64,000 nt of DNA from Episyrphus balteatus (GCF_945859705.1 NC_079136.1:85126867-85190866), one strand, 5' to 3'. Positions 50,288 through 62,559 are shown, counted from the first letter of the stretch. Translations and numbers: made by a program. Notes: generated by a model not told the origin, from the sequence alone.

Positions 50288-50975
50288 TGAATATCTATAA
50301 ATGCTCAAATGATAAAAACAGACCAATTAGTAAGAACATTAAAAAATTCGTTTTTTTCTCTTTTTGTGAAAAAGTTTTTCTTAAGTTTTTTACAATATTT
50401 CCATTTTCTTAAAAGGATATCGATAGGAAATTTAATTATCTACAAAAAATTACTTAATAAAAATTTTCAAATTCGGCTTGCCTTTCAAGTTATATAGACA
50501 AAAACTCAAAAAGTCGAAAATATTGATCGTTACAAAAATCCATAGATTTTGAAGAAAATTATCTTTTTATCTTTGCCAGAAAGTGTACTTTACATACATA
50601 AATTTAAAACTATGAGGATTCGAAAGATTTTGATTTTTTTCTTTCAGTAGGTAATTAAGTTTTTTTTTTCAAAAATTTCTTTTAAAAAATCGCTTTTTTT
50701 TTTTAAATGTTTTAATACATTGCACTTAAATATCTGCAGTGTGGAGTGACCCAGAAAAGTTGTTCTAGTGTTTGTTTCTTATTTACTCAGCTTTCAAACG
50801 CCGGCTCTTCTGTTCAGATAAGTCGTTTATTACTCAAGATATAGCCAGAATACTAATTAGGCTGCAAAAAACAAAGACAAAAAAAACTTTGAAAAATCAT
50901 ATCTCGAAAACGTATCCATCATAATTTTTTAAAAAGCGATTTCCGAGTCCCTCAGGTCAAACTACGTTAGAAAAA

Positions 50976-51613
50976 AATAGTGGGATTGACTGTCCATTTT
51001 GGCTGTAAGCCAGTGTTGTTTTAATAACGATAACGCATGAGTTCATTGTGCTAAAGTGATTTCAGAATAACTTCAATACGTACGTATACCAACTTTGGAT
51101 CCGGATTTAAATTCAATAAACATGCCAGGAAAATGTTGAAAGTCTAGTTCGAGACCGAAATCCAGTTCCAAGAACTAATATCAGCTAATAATTGCTTTAA
51201 AAAAACAAAAATACGCACTTGAATTTTAAAGCAATTTAAAATAATACGGGGGTCTAACTAAACAAGTAAAGAAGTGTGGGTAAATTTTGAGCAAAAGTCT
51301 ATGTATAAAAAAAAAGAAGTTTTTAACCCACGAAAATCTCGATGATATACCGAAGATGGGCGAAAAAACCATGGCAGTGCAAAGCAAATACATATCTTTA
51401 GGGAGATGTATAATCCCATATGATAGTAAGACCCATTATCACCAATGAGGTAATGATCTCACAGAATGGAATTGAACAGGTTAAGACAAAAAATTACTAA
51501 ACAAAGTTCAAAGACTAGCCTTATGTGTTAAATGAGAGCTTTCTCTACAATGCCTTTATCCATTTGACACCAGTATATAAAGTATGCGAAAGTGCTACTA
51601 AAGAGCCAAAGGG
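50976..51613. other. AT-rich stretch between palindrome and pogo-like element
   Basis: No gene or repeat could be supported here. Confidence 0.4.
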
Positions 51614-52268
51614 TATAGTGATGGCACTAGTAGTCAGCCCTTTAACTTTTATTTTGCATTCAACTAGACCTTAAAAATATAATATTAAATTGTTGAATAT
51701 AGTATGTACATTTTATGATTAGTTGATATGTGTGGATTATAAAATTCAATACATATTTAGCGAGTTTTTTACTCAAAACAAATTACAGACCATTTTTTAG
51801 ATGGAAGTGTGATTTTGGAGTAGTCAGCCCCACGAGCTTCTGTTGTCGGCCCCTTGAGTTTCCAGTAGTCAGCCCCAACTTGTAAATTTATTTTTATAAT
51901 ACAAATGGTTATTATTGTTAAAAGTATCAACAAGTCTTCCTTTCAGAATTAAATAATTTATAAAAAAATAATAAGTAGGTAAAAGAGGAACTTTTATTTC
52001 AGTCAAACCTTATTCAAGATAAATAAATCTATTACCTAATGTAACAATGCAATAAGATATGGTTATAAAACAAAATATAAAAATAAATCAATAAAAAGTA
52101 CCTAGGTATTTAAGTATGTAAAAAAGATACTTAGGTATCTACAAGTTAATTAAAAAAAATAAAATAAGTTTCATAATCTATCCTTTCAAACATAGTTGAC
52201 ATGGTCAGGTGGGACTTGTAGCCATCGACGAGGAATAATAGTGGTCGTTTTATATTTTGTTCTATAAG

Positions 52269-52680
52269 CTATCCATCAAAACTATTGGCTACATACGCGA
52301 AGAATGTTTCTGACCCCATCCTACCACGATATGCCCTCAGATCCCGGAACCACTTCCTGGCCGACTCTTCTGTCACTGATCTGAGCTTTTGATAGTCCCT
52401 CTGGTGTTCTGATGGACAATTCCGGGTGACGTTTTGAAAATCCGTAATACCACGACTTTGGAGGTAGATAATCTTTAAAGGGATTCTTCCTTTTATCATC
52501 ACGAATAAATGTTTGGACTGTGTTTAAGAGATTCGTGGCTTTTTGTAGAAAACCATACTTTGCAAGGTTTATAAGCCAGTTCGCTGATTTTCTGCCATGA
52601 ATTCGGTCCTGCAGTGTTCCTCTAGGTAGTTGCCTCTTCCGAGTAGTTGTGGAATTTTTTTTAGGTTTTCGTGTGCCTAG
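52269..52680 (-). pseudogene. Pogo/Tigger-like transposase, DNA-binding N-terminal fragment
   Basis: On the minus strand, 52680 to about 52385 reads LPRGTLQDRIHGR (end of a psq-type helix-turn-helix), then KYGFLQKATNLLNTVQTFI, NPFKDYLPPKSWYYGFSKR and HPELSIRTPEGLSKAQ. This is the order of a CENP-B/Tc5-type helix-turn-helix domain in pogo and Tigger transposases. A frameshift near 52385-52395 moves to the frame reading SVTEESARKWFRDLRAY, the usual continuation. That frame stops at 52269 after unrelated residues. No DDE domain follows, so the gene is truncated and dead. No start codon was assigned because the 5' part is not recognisable. Confidence 0.75.
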
Positions 52681-53055
52681 TACACAGCTGAAGCGAATCG
52701 AAAAATTTTTAAGTCTCCAACGTTGATAGCGAACATGTTAACGAACAAAAATCATCGAGTAATAGGTATGTCAGAGTGAAAATACAAAAATTACAAATAA
52801 AATTCAAGAAAAAACATCAAAAAGTAAGTTTTGACACTAAAACAAAATAAATTAAATTTCGTTCAAGATTTCCTTGAGCTTTTTTGTATGGAAAATTTCG
52901 TTTCGCTTTAGCAGCATAGAAGGCTTGACTCTTTAAAATTTTGATTTCCATAATTATAATAATAATTTTGGAGATAATTCTTCACTCCGGACTTTATTTT
53001 GGAAAACGGCAAAGGTTTCCATATGTTTTTATTTTTCTAAAAACTAAATATACCT

Positions 53056-53142
53056 CCCGACAAACAATTTTGGTTCTATAAAGCTTTACAGATGCAATTG
53101 TTGCTTCTGTAAAGCATTATAGAAGCAAAATTGTTAGTAGGG
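53056..53142 (+). mobile_element. Palindromic MITE, solo copy G
   Basis: This 87-bp copy is of the same family as the six copies in the minisatellite and is a cleaner palindrome. The array copies carry a 2-bp insertion (cagagatg instead of cagatg) and lost bases in the right half. Flanks are ...tacct and ctatac, compatible with a 2-bp CT duplication. It is nested in the pogo-like element. Confidence 0.8.
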
Positions 53143-53901
53143 CTATACGGCTGACAATAGAATATGTGTCATCTATAGTCAGCCACCCATTCTATCGTAA
53201 CCTTTATGGGCGGCTGACTACTGAAACTATTAACTTTTTTCATATTTTTTTTGTGCCAATCTAAAAGAGAACAAAATTCTCTTAATCTTGCATATTCAGG
53301 TTAAAAAAAATTTAAAAAGGAGTTTTCAGTAGTCAGCCGGGGGGCTGACCTTAGGAGAATTAAGAATAATTTGTCTCCTAAGGTTAACCCCCCCCTGTAA
53401 ATAATTTACTAACAATATTTTGTAATTTTTTTTGTAGAAAAAGTGAAATAAAAACTATATATAACCTATAAATAATCATATAATGCCCTTACCTTCAATA
53501 TTTTAACAGCTATAGCTTTTTTTAAAAAACACTTTCACTAATTTTAAATTATGAAATAGTCACAAATTTGACTTTTACGAAAACTTGGAGCAAACTGGCA
53601 TTTTTTACAAGAGAACGAGCAGCTGCATTGTAACAATTTTTTTCACCCAGACAGAAAAATAGTTAGGCTTTTAGAAAAAAAAATAATCAGAGAAAAAAAA
53701 CTTTTGCGTTTACTATTTTGCTGGATTTTATGACGAAGTGGCTGACTACTGGCGGGGGCTGACCTTACATGCCATCACCCTAGCAAGAAAGAAAGGGGTA
53801 AGTGAACCCACGAAAAATCCCTGGTCCTAGAAAGATGGTTTATATACATACCTTTTTTAAAACGGTGTTTTCCTCGTCAAACATTTTTCATCATAAGTCA
53901 A

Positions 53902-53981
53902 CATATCGTCGGCGTAAATTGTTCTAAGTCCTTAAGAAATCCTTAGTACTTAGAACAATTTTGCTTTACGCCAACGATATG
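53902..53981. repeat. 80-nt hairpin, pre-miRNA-sized
   Basis: The left arm catatcgtcggcgtaaa plus ttgttctaagt (53902-53929) pairs with 53948-53981, with one mismatch and a 6-nt bulge; the loop is 18 nt. The outer arm resembles the ATATCGTCGG hairpin at 36733, so a tiny MITE is as likely as an RNA gene. Confidence 0.6.
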
Positions 53982-53989
53982 TAGACCTA

Positions 53990-56900
53990 TTTCTAATGAG
54001 AAAAAACTTTGACCCTCGTGGGGCACCATCTAGCGTCAAAATGAAAATTTGCAAAAATTATATTTATTTATAGTAATAGTATAACATCTTGAATATCACA
54101 GCATGATACATTACTCTGTTGTTATATTTTTGTACTTCTCTAATTTTGTTAAATCAAATTGTATTAAATCAAAATTGAAACACTTTTTTCGTGCTCTCTA
54201 AGGTTAAAGAAAATTAGTACAATATATTTTCTCTTGAAATCCAATTTAAAATCTGACAGATTACAAATGTCAAGTTGATTTTTTTTTTTTTTTTGTAATC
54301 GATAAACCAACCTTAGGTATGTACCTACTTTAACTATAAAAAAGATTAAAGTGTCAATTCTTAGCGAATTTTCATTAAAAAGCTTGATTTCTTATTCTTC
54401 CATCTTCCATGTCAATGTGATTTAAATTATAATTCCTTGCCTTAATCTCAACGTAAATAACTGTTTTTTTTTTCTTCAACAATTAATTTTTTCGGTTATA
54501 AAATGAGAATGATGCTGTGCAGGGGTAAGAAACAAAAAAAAAAAGCCTAAATAAACGACAAGTCGTTTCTGAATTACCATGAGTAATCCAGAAACGGACA
54601 TAATTTTCTTTATTTTTTTTTTTTTTTTGTTGTTTCGTTTCATTATTCGCCTTATGTCAATAGGTCGAGGTTAGACTTAATTGTGTTTCAACTCCTCCAA
54701 CTCGAACCTCCAACTCTATTACCGTGTGCGCGCAGTAGATTTCCCAATTTAAATGCAAATTGACAAAGAAGAAGCACAAGCATGATGATGATGCTCTGAT
54801 GCTGATGATGATGCTTTCCCTAGTGTTGGACTTGTTGTTTCGTTCGTTCGTTCACTCCGTGACTCCAAACACATATAATACCCTCCAACCTCGCACTTAA
54901 CTCAACCCTGTGAATTACAATTAACGTCCAGAAATGTACAGCAATTAATGAGAACAAGCAACAAAAAACAAATAAAATGAATAATCTCAGTTAGTGTATA
55001 TAAGGGTCTGCTATAGGAAGGGTAGGGTATACGGTATAGGGTAGGATAACACCACCATTTCACCAGATGACGGCTTATACGACATGTCGTCCCGTCCAAA
55101 CCATCAGATACGAAAAAAAAGGAAAGCGGCCTAATTACCTTACTTAATGTGGACACACACATCTACACAAATCTACAATCCCCATTCCCCCACACCATGA
55201 GAACCCGTGATAATCTTTCTTTGGAAATAAAAATGTTTGTTGCTTCACAACTTTTCACGTATAAGTTCCTGAAAACTGCGCTGGGATAACCATGTACTAG
55301 CTAGATGGAAAACTATCAATAAACGTGGACAAAAAAAAACTAAAAAAAAAAGATACACTTTGACACAGAGGGATGATGGGGTAACCCCTATGGGTCACAG
55401 CAGGGGATACATAGTTCATCCACCTATAGACACAGAAACATCGTGTAACCTAGCAATGTGCGTCGGTCGTCAGTCGCCATCACCATAATGAATCTTGGCC
55501 TCTGGAATACTGGAATGCAAACAATATTTGGATTATAAAAATAGTTCTTTTTCCTAGAAGCTGCCTGGAATGTCGGGTAAGTACCCGCCTTGGAATTTTT
55601 GGAAAAGTGGAACAATTCTACTCTGATGAAGCAATCAATAATATCTGCAAAGAGAGAGTGCAGACAGGCGCATAGAATGATTATAATCATTCTCTCTTTT
55701 GGCATAATCCTGGAAGATTGGAAAAAATAGAGCTATTCCGTATAGGAACGATTATTAGGTCACTCCCTAGGCTGGCTGGTTTGGCGAAAGCTTTAAATTT
55801 TTCTGTGTCTGTTTTTTTTTTTTTCTCTCTCATTGCATATTATTCTTCGTGTGTCTTTGATTTTGTTTTTCTTGGAATCTTGCAAATGGATTGCATTATT
55901 GTGTCATGGGATTAGGAACACAACAACTGCGGGTAAAAGGGACGTTATTTTTTTGTTTTTTTATTCAGATGCATTCTTCCTTGAACTGTCTCGCATTACC
56001 TTAATAATACGGCATGTCCATGTTGGGTTGATGATGGATTGATATTATTTTTACAGGAAGTTAACTACATTGCGGTACATTGGATTTTAACGATTTTTGT
56101 TGCTATAGTAACAAAAAAAAAATTATCCTGCAGTGACGCTAATGCGTGACGTGACGTGACATGATGCGACTGCTGCGACGCCATCACCATTGCCACCCAG
56201 CCAACCAACGTGACACATGTTAAAATTCTGAAAATGGTTGTGTATTGCTGCACATTCTTGTTATGTGAGATCCTGAGGGATTTTTGGAATTCCCTTGGCA
56301 AATAACGAGTATGCCATCAATTTACACCTTATTTTAATTAATATTGCATAAAGTGCTTCTCCGGGAGTGATGACGATGATGCATCACGCACTAAAAAAGG
56401 ACATATACACACATACTTACAAAGTGATAGAGCAACACACCGCACCGTCATATAAGGTAACCATATTATTTGAGTCACATAACCCATGTCTGTCAGGATA
56501 CACAACATATACCTACACATATTGGTTGGTTGTCGATTTTAAATTATGCTTTTTAATTTATCCTCATTGGATATATGGGAACCTAGCCATAATAAGGAAG
56601 CGTTGTGGTGGGTTCTGATTTCACTCTGGCTGTGTAGAGCAGGAGCATGGATGACATGAAAAGAGAGAACATGACTGAAACATGACGCGGTATATTTTTG
56701 CTTAATTTCAAATTTAAATGGGGGGTGAAATTATTTTGATTTGCAATGCGGTGACAGAGAAAATTAAGTATTTACAGTTTTACACCGACAAAAAATGTAC
56801 TAGAATGGATAATATAGGTTTAGTGTTTTTCTGTGTAAAATTTGAGATCCGGGTCATGTTGGGACATTTTGTAACCTCAGGTAATGGAGATCTTTTTTAA

Positions 56901-58020
56901 CAGACACATTCACCAGTAAATTTTTGAGTTGAGGAGTTTTTAATCAAAAATTGGATTTTTTTTAGGTAATTTTAAATTTTTGCTGTGTGTTTCCTGTGGT
57001 CAGTTATAGCCAATGGATTATATTTTGTACTTTAATAATAAAATGTCAAATGGTCATGCAAAAATTTACAAGTTTTCCGTCTGTGGTTTTGACGGTTTTT
57101 GTCACAATGCCATTAAGTATTTCAATTCCAATCCCTGAAAACTGGTTAAAATTTTTGCAACTTATGAGTACCTAAATTTTTACCAAACCTGGTGTTGTAA
57201 AATATAATTCATGGTTACCGAAAAATCGTTGCCTATTTTGTTTAATTAAGTTTTCTCACTCTTCATCATAATTCACCTTTTATTTATTTTTTTGTGGTAA
57301 TTCAACAGCAGTATACCCTTCAAGGACATTTACTTGGTTGGATATTATCCTTTTTTTTTTTTGGAAAGGTTAGTTTTGTTTGGTCAGTTGTGGTTTTGCG
57401 TAAATTTCCCCTTTCACGGAATGAATGAATACATTTTTTTATAACACATTAGGTACTACATATATAGATTCTTTAACCACCACTCAAAATAAATAAAATT
57501 CTTTTCTATAGAAATATACACAATTTTGTACTGGCATTGAAATGTACAGGCATATTATAATTTTTAAAAAAATAATTCATAATATTTAACATTTTGTATA
57601 TAAAAATATATTTGTTACCACATTTAGATCCTTGAACAGGAAGTGGAAAAAAATAAAGAGAGGGGAGAGCCTTAGAGTTCGTCCTAAATCAATTAACATC
57701 ATTTGATTTAATTGGAATTCGGGTCAAGGGTTCCTGAAGGAGGACGATTTATGACACCATTTTAGTTGAAAAAAAAAAGAAAAAAAATGTTAATACGACC
57801 AAGGGGCGAAATTAGAAGAAATAAGTTCAAAATTTAAGCAGATTTTTAAAGAAAGTTTTTCCTCATAGGGAATTATAAAGTCAAAAGGATTAATGAGAGC
57901 AAAAGCTTAAAAGCTGCACAGGATTGATGTTCTTTGATATAGACTACGAGCCATCATCTGACTTCTGGGTAATTCCATGGAAGGGTTTTGGAAGATTTTT
58001 GTATGTTTTTCCCTCATATC
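53990..58020. other. AT-rich region, no gene supported
   Basis: atg/gat trinucleotide runs lie at 54780-54815. 54.7-56.6 kb is less A/T-biased and may be single-copy host DNA, for example intron or flank, but I could not define an exon on either strand. Confidence 0.35.
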
Positions 58021-58256
58021 AAGGGGCACGGTAGTGCCCAGCCAAGTTCTCTAGCAACTTTGGCACTACACCCTTATTTACAGGAAACAACTCAGGCCAT
58101 TTTCGACCCCCCTCTAACTTCTACACCAAAGATGCTAGAAATTTCAAACTCACTACATTTGTTGAGCTGGTCGAAACCAAACACCTCACAAAATTTCAGC
58201 CTCCTACGATGAGTAGTTACTGAGATATAGGGCTTCAAAAATCGCAAAAACCGTAA

Positions 58257-58317
58257 CTGACTCACTGACTCACTGACTCACTGATTCACTGACTCACTGA
58301 CTCACTGACTCACTGAC
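58257..58317. repeat. 8-bp microsatellite (CTGACTCA)n
   Basis: There are about 7.5 units with one substitution (ctgattca). It lies directly before the 147-bp tandem repeat. Confidence 0.9.
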
Positions 58318-58318
58318 A

Positions 58319-59660
58319 GATCATCAAAATTATGGAGTACTTCCCGATGTCGTAGAAACTTGAAATTTTACACGGTGATAGGACTTGTGGTGTATACAAA
58401 GGAAAAAATCGAAAATTTGAGATTTTCAATTCAGGGGGCGTGGCATCCGCCCATTTCCGCTGAATTTTCACCAAATATTATAGAGCACTTCTGATAGTCG
58501 TAGAATCTTGAAACTTGGTAGAATGGTAGAGCTGGTAGTTTATACAAAGGAAAAAATTTAAAATTTGAGAATTTCAGCCAGGGGGCGTGGCAACCGCCCA
58601 TTTCCGCTGAATTTTCATAAATTATTATAGAGCACTTCTGATTGTCGTAGAATCGTGAAATTTGGTAGAATAGTAGAGCTGGTAGTTTATACAAAGGAAA
58701 AAATTTAAAACTTGAGAATTTCAGCCAGGGGGCGTGGCATCCGATCATTTCCGCTGAATTTTCACCAAATATTATAGAGCACTTCTGATAGTCGTAGAAT
58801 CTTGAAACTTGGTAGAATGGTAGAGCTGGTAGTTTATACAAAGGAAAAAATTTAAAATTTGAGAATTTCAGCCAGGGGGCGTGGCATCCGCCCATTTCCG
58901 CTGAATTTTCACCAAATATTATAGAGCACTTCTGATAGTCGTAGAATCTTGAAACTTGGTAGAATGGTAGAGCTGGTAGTTTATACAAAGGAAAAAAATT
59001 AAAATTTGAGAATTTCAGCCAGGGGGCGTGGCAACCGCCCATTTCCGCTGAATTTTCATAAATTATTATAGAGCACTTCTGATTATCGTAGAATTTTGAA
59101 ATTTGGTAGAATAGTAGAACTGGTAGTTTATACAAAGGAATAAATTTAAAATTTTAGAATTTCAGCCAGGGGGCGTGGCAACCGCCCATTTCCGCTGAAT
59201 TTTCATAAATTATTATAGAGCACTTCTGATTGTCGTAGAATCTTGAAATTTGGTAGAATAGTAGAGCTGGTAGTTTATACAAAGGAATAAATTTAAAATT
59301 TGAGAATTTCAGCCAGGGGGCGTGGCAACCGCCCATTTCCGCTGAATTTTCATAAATTATTATAGAACACTTCTGATTGTCGTAGAATCTTGAAACTTGG
59401 TAGAATGGTAGAGCTGGTAGTTTATACAAAGGAAAAAATTTAAAATTTGAGAATTTCAGCCAGGGGGCGTGGCAACCGCCCATTTCCGCTGAATTTTCAT
59501 AAATTATTATAGAGCACTTCTGATTGTCGTAGAATCTTGAAATTTTGTAGAATGTTGGAGCTGGTAGTTTACACAAAGGAAAAAATTTAAAGTTTGAGAA
59601 TTTCAGGCAGGGGGCGTGGCAACCACCCATTTTCACTGAATTTTCATCAAATATAGAGAT
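58319..59660 (-). repeat. 147-bp tandem repeat, nine indel-free copies
   Basis: The landmark gggggcgtgg recurs at 58434, 58581, 58728, 58875, 59022, 59169, 59316, 59463 and 59610, exactly 147 bp apart each time. As 147 is 3 x 49, the minus strand stays open through all copies (59687 to 58431) with a 49-residue period (ENSAEMGGCHAPWLKFSNF ... LPALPFYQVSRFYD). The only break is one TCA-to-TAA change near 59150. No known domain is recognised. It could be a satellite or the tandem part of a larger transposon. Coding is possible but not supported. Confidence 0.9.
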
Positions 59661-59696
59661 TTTATATTCTACAGCCATACCTTGCAAAAAGTAGTG

Positions 59697-60044
59697 AAAT
59701 CACAACAAAAACATTACTGTTAAAAAAAGAGCCAAGTTCTCCTATGTTGAAATTATGCTGGCACAAAAAGTACTGAGATGTAAAAGTGTACCAAGTTCTA
59801 AAGTTTGGGTTCAAATTCGTATCAATAAAATTTTGATTGTTTACTTGGCAATTTTTGAAATAACTTTAAAAATCGATAATGAAGAAAAATTGTCAAGAGA
59901 ACAATCAAAATTTTATTGATACGAATTTGAACCCAAACTTTAGAACTTGGTACACTTTTACATCTCAGTACTTTTTGTGCCAGCATAATTTCAACATAGG
60001 AGAACTTGGCTCTTTTTTTAACAGTAATGTTTTTGTTGTGATTT
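59697..60044. repeat. Near-perfect hairpin with 161-bp arms
   Basis: 59697-59857 is the reverse complement of 59884-60044 with a 26-nt loop. No mismatch was seen over the outer 145 bp, with a few differences near the loop (ttacttggca against the inverse of tgtcaagaga). The outer end reads aaatcacaacaaaaacatta. No target duplication was found. It is either a young foldback MITE or a long hairpin-RNA locus. Confidence 0.9.
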
Positions 60045-60144
60045 ATTTAACTTCACCAAGTTAAGCATTTTAATACATTAATACTAAGTATATTAATTTG
60101 TTTCATTGTTTTTATTATTAGAAGTATTTTAACTATTGTGATGT

Positions 60145-60225
60145 CTGAGAATATCTCAAATAAGATGTAACGAAAGTGACTTCCTAACGTTACACCCGTT
60201 ACATTTTATTTGAAGATATTCCCAG
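60145..60225. repeat. Short hairpin
   Basis: ctgagaatatctcaaataag...taacg (60145-60172) pairs with 60198-60225 (gttacattttatttgaagat...cccag), with a 1-nt bulge and few mismatches. The loop is about 25 nt. Confidence 0.65.
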
Positions 60226-61540
60226 ATTGCACCGACCCCTTCGAAGATCCACCAAAAAAAGTAATAAATAAAAGCCCAAGCACATATGAATCAAAAGATT
60301 CAATGTTTGGTATCAGCGAACTTTAAATAACGCTTGATCATACCGTTCTCTCAAAAGAGTTTACTTTACCCTTTATAAAAAAAATCATATTTTGATGCGA
60401 ATATTGATTTAATTTGATATAAAGACATCAAAATTATTGTAATACTCACTCACACCGTCCATAACTTTTAAAATGAGGAATTTCAATATGTACCTAATTA
60501 AATTTCTCATCCTAATTGCACTACTTGAAGTATTTTTTATGATGATTTTTTTTTGTGTAGGTATTAGCGTCCTGTTAAAGAATTCAAAAGTCTGGCAAAT
60601 TTATTTCACGGCATTTAATGGTTTCTTGGGAATTAAAAAATGCATTTTTTTCCGATTTTTGTGTTGGGTATGTTTATATAACTACCAAATTGTATACAGA
60701 TCCTATGGAGATCAATACCTTGATTTAAAAATTTTCGAAAGAGAAGTAAGCAAATTTTCGTTTCCTTCCTTATGTTATAACCATATGACAAAAGCAAAAA
60801 GGCATAGTGGAAGTCGCTAAAGAAGAAGATGTATTTTTAAATTGGTGTTGGAATTTTCTCGAAACAAGAAATTGAATTTTTGTTTGAAATATGGGTGTAA
60901 GAAGCTATAAGTTTAAGCAGGAATAGTTAGGAACTAGTATAATATCGTTAACATGAAAAAAAACACGTATACGCCATAGTGAACAGGAAAAAACAAAATC
61001 CTTCCAAACATTAATCTTTCGTCATCAATTTTAATTTTAAATAATTTTTGGTCACGTTTTATCAGGGTCATAACCATGTGTGGGATTAATGTCAAGGTTG
61101 AAATTTTTTAAACATTTTTCTCAGTCAATTTGTAATAAATGATGTTCATAAAAAACGCCATTGAATTTGATGTTGAAAGTATTTTGTTTTTTATTTATAT
61201 CAACCAAATTCTTTTATAATTCTATACAATTTTTTTTTTAAATCTTAGCAATGTTTGAGCAAGTTCATGAGACACAGTCGTGTATTTTATTTTTATACTT
61301 CTTTTTATGTCCTTTAAGTCTTCACTTAAAACACGAAACGATTTAATGAATTGGAATCTGATATTAATTCTTTGGCGCCGGGTACAAAGGTGTTAAGTCA
61401 GATAATGTAGTTTTGAGGAAAATGAAATTGAAGTTTCAATTTTTGTTTGTAAATCTGAATATTATTATTTTTAAAAAGTAATGATAATGACGCAGAAACA
61501 TCATTTATAAGATCTATTTTAATATCTATATATTGTTGAT
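60226..61540. other. AT-rich region, no gene supported
   Basis: A 115-codon open frame (60473-60820) is rich in F, I and L and has no recognisable domain. cgtatacgccatag at 60967 repeats the end motif of the element at 19.6 kb. Confidence 0.35.
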
Positions 61541-61547
61541 CAGAAAA

Positions 61548-62545
61548 AATAAATTGCACAACTGGGGTCGCACGTACTTGCTCTTATGCTTAATGTAACT
61601 ATAATGTTAAAGCTTTTTATTCAAAAAATTTAAAATTTGATATTTTGAAGAAATTTCATAAGTAGTATAAAAAAATTAAATCTGTTTTTATAATTAATTA
61701 AACTCCGTTTTAAATTATCTTAAAAAAAAAAATAAACAAATATGCCATTTTATTTCTCGTATAAAAAGGTATTTTTAGAAAAAAATTTTCGAAAATTGTA
61801 GGAGCCGTTTTTTAAAAAAATAGTTTTTTATATATAAAAATTTTTTAACATTTTTAAAAAAAAAAGTTGGTATGCCATATTGAAAAAATAATTAATTTAC
61901 ACATAAAAACTAAATTTCAAAATTTTTCATTGATCCGTTTTCAAAAAATTGATTTTTCAAAAAAAAATTTTGAAATATTTTTTAAAAAACCAAAAATGCG
62001 TTTTTTGAAAATTTTCTAAAATTTTAATATTATCTTTACTTACACACTTTTGTATAAAAATTTTCATTTAAATCGGGTTAATGTTGTACGAGATATTCAG
62101 AAACGAAAAAAACGGTTCTATGATAGGTACCGTTAATAACGGTACAAAAAATATTTTTTTTATTTAAAAAGTTGGCTCTTATGTGTAGTACTACACACAA
62201 AAATTTTAATCAAAATCGTTAGAGCCGTTTTTGAAAAAAATTAACTTTTCTATTTCCGTTATATGGCAGGTACCGTTAGTTTTGGTCATAAAAAAAAAAT
62301 TTCAATTTCCCCTCTAGGGAATCACCAAAAACTGCTAACTACCAAGTTTGAAGAAAATCACTTCACTCGTTTAGGCTGCAGCTCCAGATAGAGACAGACA
62401 CACAGACAGACAGACAGAATTGCCGGACCCACTTTTTTGGCATTCTCCATCATCGTAATGTCATGTAAAATTGTTATCTCGAGTTCGATTTTTTTTACGA
62501 ATCCTAAACTTGCCCTATAGTACCTATATCGCAAGTAAAAATTGT
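61548..62545 (+). repeat. Dispersed repeat R, longest copy
   Basis: It begins near aaattgcacaactggggtcg, as at 25324, and contains gttagagccgtttttgaaa, as at 42727. It runs on through a (CAGA)n run at about 62393-62418 to ggcattctccatcatcgtaa and cctatatcgcaagtaaaaat. It is non-coding; the family is not identified. Confidence 0.6.
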
Positions 62546-62559
62546 TATGACTTAACACT

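Larger units (their letters stand above)
47195..50975 (-). repeat. Right arm of the palindromic element, split by a LINE
   Basis: The right arm reads as the inverse of 46210-46945 but is interrupted after ...ctcctttacatgttga (about 47321) and resumes at tgaatatctataaatgctc (about 50288). The left arm shows the uninterrupted form. The spacer between arms (about 46946-47194) is AT-rich and non-coding. The whole is probably a long-inverted-repeat, non-autonomous transposon of unknown class. Confidence 0.75.
51616..53780 (-). mobile_element. Pogo/Tigger-like DNA transposon, internally decayed
   Basis: The left end tagtgatggcactag and the inverse of the right end (gggtgatggcatg) share GTGATGGCA. 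Both are flanked by TA (51614-51615, 53781-53782), the target used by Tc1/mariner-pogo elements. The motif agtcagcc or its inverse recurs near both ends (about 51632, 51826, 51874, 53167, 53213, 53335, 53740), like subterminal transposase-binding repeats. A pogo-type transposase N-terminal fragment is encoded on the minus strand at 52269-52680. The DDE catalytic part is missing. A MITE is nested at 53056. Confidence 0.65.

Noticed and set aside
60473..60820. 115-codon open frame starting with ATG, hydrophobic N-terminus
   Set aside because: No recognisable family. Composition is explained by poly(T) and A/T richness, and no splice or promoter context is visible. It could be revisited with RNA data.
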